Source of the DNA: Triplophysa rosa
Lineage: Eukaryota; Chordata; Actinopteri; Cypriniformes; Nemacheilidae
Length of the DNA stretch: 64,000 nt
Direction of reading: 5' to 3'
Assembly (NCBI RefSeq): GCF_024868665.1
Contig: NC_079894.1
Span: 9,075,737-9,139,736 of the forward strand
Positions 1-12,500 of this stretch are shown here, in pieces; within the stretch, counting starts at the first letter, position 1, and every line of letters begins with the position of its first letter. The translations under genes were made by a program, and so were the position numbers. Under the pieces are notes generated by a model. The model saw nothing but the letters and a program-made list of their open reading frames with translations. It had not been told where the DNA came from and made no database searches.

Positions 1-237
1 TATGGACATGCCTTTGTTGTGAGGTGGGCGTTCCTCACCTCCTACAGTACATGCTTTTAAACAAGCATTGTATGGTTGTCTGGGAAGGTGTGCAGCCATA
101 TCGTTTCTTGACAGCATTTATGGTCTCGTATGGTCTCTGACAGGTGAGAAAACAGGACTATAAAAACATCTGCACTGTTGGACTGGAAAGCAACCTAAGA
201 CACATGAGAGTAATGTAATGCATCTACATGCACATAC

Positions 238-518
238 CTATATTCACTGTCCGGCTGTAGATTCTGCAACAAATGACACAAGCTGTTGCCCAGGCTGATG
301 GTCTCTTCTCCCAGTTTAAGTGTGTAAGAGGTGATCTCTGCTCCGTTGCTGCAGGGTTCATCCCATTTTAAAGCCAAGCACGTGGAAGGCGAGTATACGC
401 TACTGTATGTGGGGTCGTGGTCGAGTACGTACAACACTGAGACTGGGTCAGGCACAGTGGCAGGGGTCTGACAGCTGAGCGGCTCGCTGTATGGTCCCGC
501 ACCTGCCTGATTTGCAGC
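238..518 (-). CDS. fndc3b: fndc3b exon S, end of FN3 6 and first part of FN3 7
   Basis: 281 bp, phase 0 in and phase 2 out. It encodes [20 protein letters not shown], then a linker ([16 protein letters not shown]) and the start of FN3 7 ([20 protein letters not shown]), ending EYR. Donor GTATGTG. No further exon is visible in positions 1-237, so the next one (counterpart of IRIQALNEIGAGPFS) lies off the left edge. Confidence 0.95.
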
Positions 519-3500
519 CTTAAGAAAAATAACAAAGCAGTACTTGTGATGTGTTGTAGTAATATATCTGCTTTTTTGTACGATATGTAATGGACTGCTA
601 ACAAACCAAATAAGAAATGACAAATCTTTGATATTTCAATTAATAAAAATGTTGAGTGTGGTGTGGAAGAACCAGCCATGTTCCAACAGCTAGACGTGCA
701 GAAGACTTCAATGACAATGGTTTCCCATCAATGACAATGGTTTAAAATGAAATGTTCAATAAGCACACGCCGTAGTTGTGTGGTGTGTGAATACTGTCCA
801 TATACATGTAGACTGTAACACCTTGTCTACACCGGACGCGACCGGCACGATGTGACACGAAAAAAGATGTTAGAAACGCATTAGAACCCATTATAATTTA
901 ACATTTTGTCCACACTGGATGTTCGAGTCCGGTGTAGACACGGTGTAACTGTTGTAATTTGTATCTCATTATCACTTATCATTATCTGTAAAGGCATTTG
1001 AGTTATGTGTCTGGAACAGTGTTGGGTGTAACTAGTTACTAAGTAATTAGTTACTGTAATTTAATTACTTTCCCATTGAAAAAGTAAAGTAAGGGATTAC
1101 TCTTATTTTTTCTGTAATTTAATTACAGTTACTTTTGATGTAATTAAACTAAATACTTTGTGTAATATATGTGTGCGCAATAGTGGAATTGACATCAAAA
1201 TTCAGAGTCTAACTTTAAAATCTGTGCTTTAATATATAATTCTCACATTTGTAATACTTTGGTCAGTTAATAAGAGTACTTTATGTAGTTTAATATTATT
1301 TATTTGAATGAATTAAGAGCCGTTTCATGTCTATCCTTGAATCACTTAACTAATCAAGGTTGATGTAGGATATAGAAAGTAATTAGTAATAAGTAACTAA
1401 ATACTTTTTGGAGAGAGTAATTTGTACAGTAATCTAATTACACTATTGAATATGTAATTAGTAACTAGTAATTATTTACTTTTTGAGAGTAACTTACCCA
1501 ACACTGGTCTGAAATGGTTAATAAATCAAAATAATTATCATGAACATTGTTCATGATCTTAATAAACTTTGCATCACGTCATCTTGACGTAACCAGCAAA
1601 CATAATGGACATAATGAGGGTTTTTACAGCCTCGGTGCACAAACAGAAACAGTTAATGAGGCATTGACTTTTCCTACTTTTCCTTTTATACTCGTTCAGT
1701 GTTCTAGTCATAATTACATGGACAAAAATATGAGCAAAGTGCACAGGCTAAATATACCAAGTCTGACAAGTATATTCAGCTTTGGTCGGGTTGTGAGACT
1801 ATAGTACATACACTGCACCCATGTAAGAACATAATCATAAAAACATATTAATATGCTAATCACATTCAATCTTACCACCAAAAATACTATGACCTTTGAA
1901 TTAACTTTAATGATCTCATAATCATTATGTTTTCAAAGACAAAAACGAAGTTTTAGAGTGAAAAAACATCCTTATTTATTGCAGATTTCTGCATCTGTAA
2001 AGGTTGAGAACATTTAATAACAGTTATTTTCGCTTTCCTGGTCTCAAGGCCATTAAGGGTCATAACGGAAAATAATAAGCAGACAGCCATATCATTAATT
2101 ACAAATAAAACGCTGAATATTTCCAATCATTTAAAAAGCAAAGCATCATGACAGTGTGGGTAATTGAACTTTAAAAGCCATTCTCTGCTCGACCTTATCG
2201 ATAAATTATTCCACCCTCACAAGCCAATTAAACGCATGCAGGTATAGGAAATCACTGCGCATGAACAATAAATGTCATAAATAAATCAACCCGTTCAAGT
2301 GACACGAGTATGGTAATGTAGTAGTGATGAGTAATGAAATAGTAAGCACTTCAGTTCTACCTGAAGTCTGCAGTAGTAATGAGTAGCAGGTGTCAGGTCA
2401 GAGATCTCACACTGTGTATCAGAGCCACAGTAAATGAGCTCCATGGGCTCCTCCTCTCTGCCCCACTCCAGACGATACTCAGAGATGTCGGCTCCTGAGC
2501 TCTCTGGACTCTGAACAGAGAAGCAAGAACAAACAGTGAATACAAAAACGATCGAAATAACATTTCAGCTCTTATTAATAAATGTTTGTATACGTACGTA
2601 ATAGGGATGTAACGATTCAGCGTGAGCTGGTTGAAAATCGGTTATAATGAGTGACGATTCAAATTGGTTGAGGTGTGAACTGAATCGCAATACATTTTTT
2701 GAACAGCAGGGGCCGCTATTTTCACTGCAAATCTAAACGTGGACATGCTGATATTTCTTAAATGCAAAAAAATCCAAGAAAAGCTCAGACAGTATTAGTT
2801 TGTTTATATTAAAGAGACTTTTTCTATTATTAATTTGTTATAAAATTGCAGTTTAGTTTTGATATTTGAAATAAAACATTATTTTATTATACAAAGAAAC
2901 GTGAAGCATTTAAGAAATAATGCAAGGGAAGTTGTTCATTTCTAATTTGTTTCAACTCATTTTGTAAAAATAAATCGTCAGTAAACCGTGAATAAATCGC
3001 ATCGTGAGATCAGAATCGTGACTCGCATCGCATCGTGAGCTGAGTGAATCGTTACATCCCTAGTACGTAATATATGCTGACAAAACAAAATATTATTATA
3101 ATTGACATTTTAATTTTATTCCTTGACTTGATTATATTAATTGAGTTATTTGATCCTGTTGCCACCACAATTCCATTTTATTCTATTGTAATCAGATTTT
3201 AAAGTGAATTCATATATGTATCTGGTGGCTGAATGCTCCATACATATGAATAAACTGTGCTTCCTTTAATATGAAATTGCACGAAATGAACGAGATTTGT
3301 ACCTCCCAGCTGACCAGCACACAGGTGTTGGACAATAAGTTGAGGGATGGTGCCGCACATTGACCGGGAGGACCTGCTGCAGTTGTTACTTCTGTTGGTT
3401 CAGAAAACTGTCCGTACTACGAAAAGGAGAAGAGAGAGCAACAGTGACCACGTTTACATGAACAACGGTAATCCGATATTAACACGATTAAGACAATACT

Positions 3501-6500
3501 CGGATTAAGAATGGACCATGTAAACAGAACTTTTTTATTAGCTTAATCCGTCTAAACTCATAATCGTAGTAAACGCAAATCGAATTAAGACGGGTGGAGT
3601 ACTCCTATTCTAGTCGCATTATCGAAGTGCGGTATAGACATGTACACACCTTAATCGCACTATTACTGGCGCGTAGGAACTTTCACGGCACTTTGCGACA
3701 GGTTACACACACGCACAGCAGTGGACAGCCGTTTCGTTTTACGGCAAACAACATGGCTTCAAGTAAGAAAGCACATTTTTGGTCCGAACGGGAAACAAGA
3801 AAGATGCCAATAATTCTAGAAAATAAATGAAACGCCAAAAACTGTATGTGGTACCATGGCGAAGACGAACTGTTTGTTGATACATGAAATTATGGAGGGA
3901 ACGTCGAACGGCGTCGCTTAGGGACGTAATGACGTATGCCATTAATGGAACTATGTAGTGTAACATGTAAAACGGGAACATGAAAGGTATATTCTTAAAG
4001 CAACTCATGTAAACACCTTAATCGTAATATTAGCTTACTCAGAATAAGGCAAATAATTTGATTACTGACGTCCATGTAAACGTGGTCATTGAATACATTA
4101 CACAAAACAAACAATTGTGTAGAAACATACAGTGTATTAGTTCATTTTAAGGTCAATTCCTTCAGAAAACACAAAAAATGGAGGTTCTCTGTTAATGTCT
4201 TTATGTAAATGAAAAAACTAGCAACTTGGTATAAGCACTTCATGTATTATGGCCTCCATATGATAAATCACTTTATTTTTTCCTAATTCTTGTAAGTCGC
4301 TTTGGATAAAAGCGTCTGCTAAATGTCTAAATGTAAATATTCATTATGTCCGAAGATTTAAATCATGTTTCCAATCGTCTTTCTTTAAGAGCTTGATTCA
4401 CACAAACAATCCAAGTAAACAAAGCAGTGGATTAAAATCTCTCAAGCAGCCTTAGCACTCGCTCTGAATGCTGAATTAACACGTCTGTCAAAAAGAAAGA
4501 CGACAAACAAAACCTAAGAGGATAAAGAACAACAGAAGAGCTGCTTTTGGCCTCCTGAACTCTCGTTTTGGGTTGAACATTAAGTGCTGTTGACAGAAAA
4601 GAAAATAATTCTTCAGATTTCTTAAAGATGGAGAAATACCCTCATTGATTACTAGAGGGAAAAGATGACAACTAGAGCATCAGTTCAGTCTGATTAAAAA
4701 GATTCCTGCCACACGACTCTCATCTCTGGATAGATTCAAATGATTACCTGAACTACGTGACTAAAGTGAAGATGAGACCTATCAGACACTCAATGCCACA
4801 AAAAAGTTCCTGGAACCTGTGGTGCATTGTGGGGACTTTGGATACATACATACACACACAAAGAGACGAATACAACCCAATCTTCACTGAATGTACTTCA
4901 GTCTCTGAATGAGACATTGTAACGGTTGATATTATATAGCTTCAATCTGTCATTTTAACATAAAATCTAAATAGGATGTTTCATTAAATTCAAGTCATTT
5001 GCATTTCTTACATGGCTGAATTTAATTATCATCAAAGCTCTGCATTTTAAATAATTGTAATTTTGTACCAACATTAATGAGATGGATATTAAAGTACTGT
5101 AAAACTACTTTGTATAGGAAACATCATCACTCACCCCTGCCTCATTGGCAGCGCACAGTCGAAAGCTGTAGGTGGCGCCAGGGAGCAGACTGCCCACTGT
5201 GCACTCCAGATCAGAGCCGTGATAGACCTCGGCAGGCTCTGACTCACCCTCCCTCATCTCCAAACTGTATTCACTCACCATACATGCCCCCTCAGAGGAG
5301 GGACGGTCTGACATGAGCAGAAAAAACAAAGCAATTAGTATCCATGGAGTTAAGAAATTACAACAGCACATTTGACATACGGTACAATTTAAAGGACAAA
5401 CCGACACTCAACCGAATCTAGTTTTGTCCCATATTTGTGTAAAGTGACAGGTTCTCTTTCATAGTGAAAATAAGGAGCTTAAATATTTAACGAATTTACA
5501 GCCACACAATATTAAATGAATTTACAGCTAAACAATAATTACATTATCACAAGATTTTCGGCCATTCCAAAAGCCCAAGTAAATCTACCATGTTTTTTTT
5601 TGAGGAACTTTATTAGACCAAGCGATTTGCGGTGGGTTTCTCAGAGTTGTTACCCAGCAGAGGCTGTTTAGCTATTAACTTCCATTTGATAGATCTGGTA
5701 CAGGGAACGAGAGAGTCAGGCGCACTGCGGACAACCGCTCTGACTCATCATTGCATCATTTCATTCTGCCCATAAAATTTGTTTGCAAATGTTGCATTGA
5801 TGTAGAACAACAAAGAAATTGCGGACATATTAATCTTGAACTGTTCCTACAGTTGACAAATAGGCAAAGTTTTGTGTCAAGTGTCACAATTCAGTGTCAC
5901 AGTAAATGGATCAGTAGGAATACATTATAAGAAAATGCACTTTGAAAACTGTTAATTGCTTTGAATAAAAGCATCTCCTAAATGTGTTAACCTAGAAGAC
6001 ATAAATGAGGCTAAAAACGAAAGCAAACCTAAACTCTTTAGAAGATCGATGAATACGAAGAACGGTTCGGAAACGGGAAAGAAATGAATGGTTATGTCAT
6101 GGGTTCGTGAAAACTCTCACCCCATTGTAAGTGCACTTCTTTATGTTTGGCTTTACCCACAATCCTAGGAGGCTGGCAACGTCCTGGAGCTACAGACAGC
6201 GTACGCACGGACAGACTCTCCGAGCACTGCAAACACCATGGAAAAACATCAGCATAACATATATAGACACAAGACTATGTATACAGACTATGTATACAAT
6301 ATTTGTAGTACAATATAAGTAGTTGGATGTGTTTCTTGAAATTGTGTAAATGGTACAATTGTACAGTGCTGCTGTCTAATGGAGGGTCACATTCCTATTA
6401 GAGATGTGCGTTACCAGGCTGTGGCCCCCGGTGCTGATGCTGCAGGTGCGAAGTCTGTACAAAGTGCCAGGTTTCAAGTTGTCACACTCACACTCTGTGG

Positions 6501-9500
6501 CCGGCCCACTGTATGCAATGTCCCACTGATTGGCTGTCAGACATAAAAAAAAAGCGAGTCAAATATATTTAGGACGAACAGTTCCATAGTGTATATTATA
6601 GCCCATGTGTTCAGTCAGTGTTTTAACACTCAAAAAAGTCATTACACTACAAAAAAACATGTATAGTATAGTGTAATGAACATTCTAAACATTTAAACAA
6701 ATGCTAAATATTTCTAGGTTGAGAAATTTGAGAAAATAAAAAATTACTAAAGGAAAGCAAAAAAGGCGACATGCGGAGGACAGATGCATGAGGACAAAAG
6801 ATGAATTATGACATTTTCTGAAAGGATTTATGTGACTGCCTACTGCCAAACATTGAGTTCTTGGCAGTTTTTAGATGGTGTGTGAAGGAATAGATAGATT
6901 TTAAATACTTGATGAGGTATGAAAAGACCTGCAATTACGCAAATTAACCAGAGGCAAACAAAATGAACGTGCAAATGCAAAGCGTGCAGACAAATGGCGA
7001 AAGGCGTGCTCCTGCATGCATCAATAAAATGACACGTACTGTCAGAACTTCCTTCTGAAATCTCCAAGAGGTATTTTAAGATTTCTGAACCTCCGTTGTC
7101 TTGTGGAGGGTCTACAGTATGAAGAAACAGAGAATATAAATACACACACACACACAAATAAAAATGTAACACCACAAAAATACACAGTGAGAAAATTCGG
7201 AGAGAAGTGTCTGAACAGCAATTACACTTACAATACTTCATACTAAACTAATGGTATGGGTCCCGCACCATGTATTTACCTTATTAGTATGTCACCCTAA
7301 CTCCAGGATACTTTAAAGTATACCATGGTATAACTATTGTAGAAGACAATAAATTATGATAATATATAGTTCCATGTCACAACACAATGTAAAATAAACA
7401 ATTACAGTATCTCACAGAAGTGAGTAGACCCCTCACATTTTTGAAAATATTTTATTATATCTTTTCATGTGACAACACTGAAGAAATGACACTTTGCTAC
7501 AATGTAAAGTAGTGAGTGTACAGCTTGTATAACAGTGTACATTTGCTGTCCCCTCAAAATAACTCAACACAGCCATTAATGTCTAAACCGCTGGCAAAAA
7601 AAGTGAGTACACCCCTAAGTGAAAATGTCCAAATTGGGCCCAATTAGCCATTTTCCCTCCCGGGTGTCATGTGATTCGTTAGTGTCACAAGGTCTCAGGT
7701 GTGAATGGGGAGCAGGTGTGTTAAATTTGGTGTCATCGCTCTCACTCTCTCATACTGGTCACTGGAAGTTCAACATGGCACCTCATGGCAAAGAACTCTC
7801 TGAGGATCTGAAAAAAAGAATTGTTGCTCTACATATAGATGGCCTAGGCTATAAGATTGCCAAGTCAAGCATGGTGGTGGGAGTGTCATGGTCTGGGGCG
7901 GCATGAGTGCTGCCGGCACTGGGGAGCTACAGTTCATTGAGGGAACCATGAATGCCAACATGTACTGTGACATACTGAAGCAGAGCATGATCCCCTCCCT
8001 TCGGAGACTGGGCCGCAGGGCAGTATTCCAACATGATAACGACCCCAAAAGAAGCTGAGGGTAAAGGTGATGGACTGGCCAAGCATGTCTCCAGACCTAA
8101 ACCCTATTGAGCATCTGTGGGGCATCCTCAAATGGAAGATGGAGGAGCGCAAGGTCTCTAACATCCACCAGCTCTTTGATGTCGTCATGCAGGAGGACTC
8201 CAGCGGCAACCTGTGAAGCTCTGGTGAACTCCACGCCCAAGAGGGTTAAGGCAGTGCTGGAAAATAATGGAGGCCACATAAAATACTGACACTTTGGGCC
8301 CAATTTGGACATTTTCACTTAGGGGTGTACTCACTTTTGTTGCCAGCGGTTTAGACATTAATGGCTGTGTGTCAAGTTATTTTGAGGGGACAGCAAATTT
8401 ACACTGTTATACAAGCTGTACACTCACTACTTTACATTGTAGCAAAATGTAATTTCTTCAGTGTTGTCACATGAAAAGATATAATAAAATATTTAAAAAA
8501 TGTGAGGTGTGTACTCACTTCTGTGAGATACTGTAAGTGCTTAATATAGGAGGGAATAAGGCATATATACCATGGGTCAAGACAAGTATTCAAACAGATG
8601 TACAAATCTAGATTAGTTTGGAACATCTCCTTGCTAAGGGACATATTTCAAAAATTCAAGTTCACAGCAGCTGTCAGGAATCAACAGTTTGGTTCATTAC
8701 TGTGAGGAAAATAGTTAGACGGCATTGATCACACTGCAGAACTGGACACAAAACAACTGCAGGCATATCCTCCTTTACAAATGAGGAATCGAATTGGAAA
8801 GTGTCAGACACCTAGCAGTGCATCACAAAGACAGACATCAAAATGATGGCTGACACATGCTTCACAGGCTGGACTCAGCAAAAACAATATCGTCTGAAGG
8901 ATATGACTTATCTTTGCACTCTGTGTATTACAAAATACAGATTTATTACACATACATCTATATTTGTAAAAGATTCAGAAGACCGAGTGCAAAGCAAATC
9001 GATTTGCGCGCAGCATAAACAAGATTTCCAATTTCCCTCACAGTCAGCAACCGATTCACCAAATGCAACAGCTCAAGCTGAAGAGATCTGCTACACGCAC
9101 ACGCACAGACACAAAACATCCCATACCCCATTTGACACTGAAGTTGTAGGGTCTGATAGGACCCCTGATGCAAGGTCTGGAGGGGGGCCCGGGTTTGTCC
9201 GGACTGGTGTTACACACCAGCACCTCACTGGGACTGCTCCTGCCCTCCAAATTAGAGGCTATGAGCTGTAAGATAAAAAAAAATGAAATTGAAAAGGTAA
9301 CTGAGCATGAGGGCTATGATTAAACAAACCAGCGTTAAGGTAAAGTGTGTAAAACAGACTGCAATAACAATTTTGTGAGATAAATGTGACTTGTGCTTTC
9401 CTATGCAAAAAGTTATTGCTATGATGCCAGTGGGCATTGTGGTTTGATGCCAGGGTGAAGTGATGAGGTTGCTAGGGTGTTGGACATAAAAAGTACATTC

Positions 9501-12500
9501 ACACTCTTAACATTTAGTGTAAGCAATCGTTTTTCTTGTCTTTGCAAGCAGGGGCGTAGCTACATGGTGGCCATGGGTGGCCACGGCTACCCCTGAATGA
9601 TGGATGGCCACCTATCTGGCCACCTCTGTTGTGCGAAGCAGTTTTAAGATGTGTGTCGGAGTTTACGGAGTGCTGCGCAGATCATTTAGGGTATGCACTG
9701 AAAGTATAATATGATGTCATACACTGACGCAAACAGTCTGAGCGCAAGGCACGGGCGATATTATATCGTTTGCGATATACCGGTAGAAATTCCCCACACG
9801 ATAGGAATTAGTCTTCCCGCGATATAAACGATAAATTCTAGTTGATGACGTATCTCTTTGTGAGACCCATTCACAGCTCATATGTGAAGTGAAAACGGGT
9901 ATAGCGGAGGGCGGACGTGAAGCTGAGAAAGAGTTTGCACTAAAGTTCTAAATCTCGTTTAGGTTGGCACTGTAGATGCATCCGAGTTAATGTTTAGTTT
10001 CACTTTCGTTTTATTTAATTCGTTTGTTAAGTATTCGTTGATAGTCATAATGCGTTACACCACAACATTTAGTTTGGCTAAAAGTATTTATTTAAACATT
10101 CGTTAGATGTTATGCGCGTGTGCGCAAATAGTTTAGTATGATTTCTTGCCTGTTATATACAGGATGAACGGAGCGTCTCGTACGCAGCTCGCACCCACAT
10201 GTGCTTTCATACCTATGTTTAGGTGGCAAATCATTAAATTAAATAAATATTCACAATATTCCCATATACTGTATCTATTAATGTTTGATACAACAAAGGT
10301 GGCACAAATGAGGCATGAATATGACGTGTGAACAAAAAACAATGTGAAATCTATCAGGTCCCTAATCATCATTTAGACTGCCCTCCACAAATATAAAACA
10401 CTAGATCATACAAAAATAGAACAAAAATAGAACAAAAATAGAACTAGATCATCCCTTCAACACACAGCATGATCACACTTTTTTTGTTTGCAAACAATGG
10501 CTTCAAATTTAGAGGTAATGACATAACTCATTTTTACACTGCCATTATTTTCAAACGCAGCTTTTATGGATGCCGCAACAAAAACCCTCAAGGGGTGTTG
10601 GTCACTATTCAGAGAACTACTGTTAATTAGAAAAGCACTTAAGCCAGACCCACTCATTCCATCAAAGCATCGCTTGTTGTGGGACGTGATCCGCTTGCAA
10701 TTACATACGAGAGTCCGCTTTGTAAGAAAAAAATATCTCAAATAATAACAGAAAAAAGCAATAACAGGATGAGTCACTGGCACACAGAAAGAGTTTGAAG
10801 CACTTTTGTAAATGCAATGAACAATGTATGATCCGGGCTTAATTCCTCAAGTGCCACCGTGACACAAACACACATGATGTTCAGATGGATTAGTTATTCT
10901 CACCCACACGAGTAAACATAACAGTTTGTACCTGTTAAGAGCATGTGTCACACACAGAGCACACTATTGGCCAATCATTAGTACACTGTGCTTGTCCAAA
11001 ACATGATGTCATCATCACTTGACACTGAACATTTGACCAATACTTAATGGAAAGTGCTGTTCTTTTTTAAACAGACAAATTAAATACCTTTGTGTTTTTG
11101 AGCATGTCAATGACAGTCATTTTGCATTTATTGTGATGAACGTAAAGCTTTCAATATTTATGCTGTGTTGGACAGTTAGCCAGCCCACAAAACAATGCAC
11201 GGATAATACTAAATCATTAATGTTTTAAACATGTACAATATAAAATGCCTTTTTTGTTTTTGATGAACAATTTTTTAATGACTTTTGTTTTAAAAATTCA
11301 CTCACCCTGAATTTATACTGTGTACTTCTCTTCAGGCCCTCTACAGTACATGTCAAGTTTTCTCCAGTGTACTTTGGGTGAAACTCTGTTCCCTGTAGAG
11401 ACAGCAACAAACAGTGCAGACCTGCATCACCAAACACCAACAACACCGTGTTTAAACATCAACAAGTCTTAAGTTAATGACCATGATGTATTGTTATGTT
11501 CTTCTAAGCGATAAAAAAGTCTGACACCGTGTCTCCACCGGACGCGACCGGCATGACGCGTCACGACAAAAGACATTAGAAATAGGGCTGCACGATAATT
11601 TATCTCGATACCACAAAATCCTACTGTAATCGAGCTGGCTGCGATATGCAATGTGTCGATATTTTTCATGCGTAGCTTGTCCGTGAAGCACGGCTCTGGG
11701 ATCAGTAGAAATGCTGCTCGATCTAAAAGCAGTGCGAGTTTGAGTCGCTTATAATGTGCATTTGAAAAAGCAACACCCGTCAAACATGATCATTATAAAT
11801 ATACTTTATTATCATTAAAATACCTGAGGAGGCTTGAGTAACAGTGATAAAAAGATATAGGCATTTCCTAGATTCTAGAACGTGTTATGGTCTTCTTCTG
11901 CAGTGCGTATTTGGAGTTTCCGCACGAGAGCGCCCTCTGGCTTTCGGATGCAGCAGCATTTTCTCGTACTTCACTCAAAAGCTGTGCATAAATCACGTGA
12001 TATTTATCGTCGGTTTATTGTGACAGCCCTAATTAGAAACGCATTAGAACCCATTATAATTTTAAAATTCGTCCACACTAGATGCGGCGCGTCCGGTGTA
12101 GACACCGTGTTAGGCTTATTAGCCCTGTTCATTTGAAAGACAGTCATCTATACTGTAGTTAAAGGTGAAGTGTGTACATATTCTTTCTCAGTTTAACATA
12201 CAGACTACTATATCAGCACTTTCAGACGGAATCTGTACGTATACCCTTATTTTGGAAGAAAAAACAAGTAAATGCACACCTATAAAGGTCTGGTTTCCAG
12301 GTCTGCTGACCGCATTACAGTTCCATATCACTTCGCCAAGTTTAAACAACAGAAAGGTTATAAACCACTTCGGGGTGTGCATTAACTTTCGATTAATTGA
12401 ACGGCCCGTCGTCAATTGTTCCTTACTTAATTTGATTACATAAACAATTTGTTGAATGGGTCGTGTAACTGTTGCATTTAAGTTTAGCCAAGTAACGGTT

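Noticed and set aside
195..237. Continuation of exon S beyond 238
   Set aside because: The reading frame stays open past the donor (TYVHVDALH-like sequence), but GTATGTG at 237 is a strong donor and the onward residues do not match FNDC3B.
7619..7906. Plus-strand 95-aa ORF as a gene
   Set aside because: It spans a Tc1 terminal repeat and the broken start of its transposase; recorded as a pseudogene instead.
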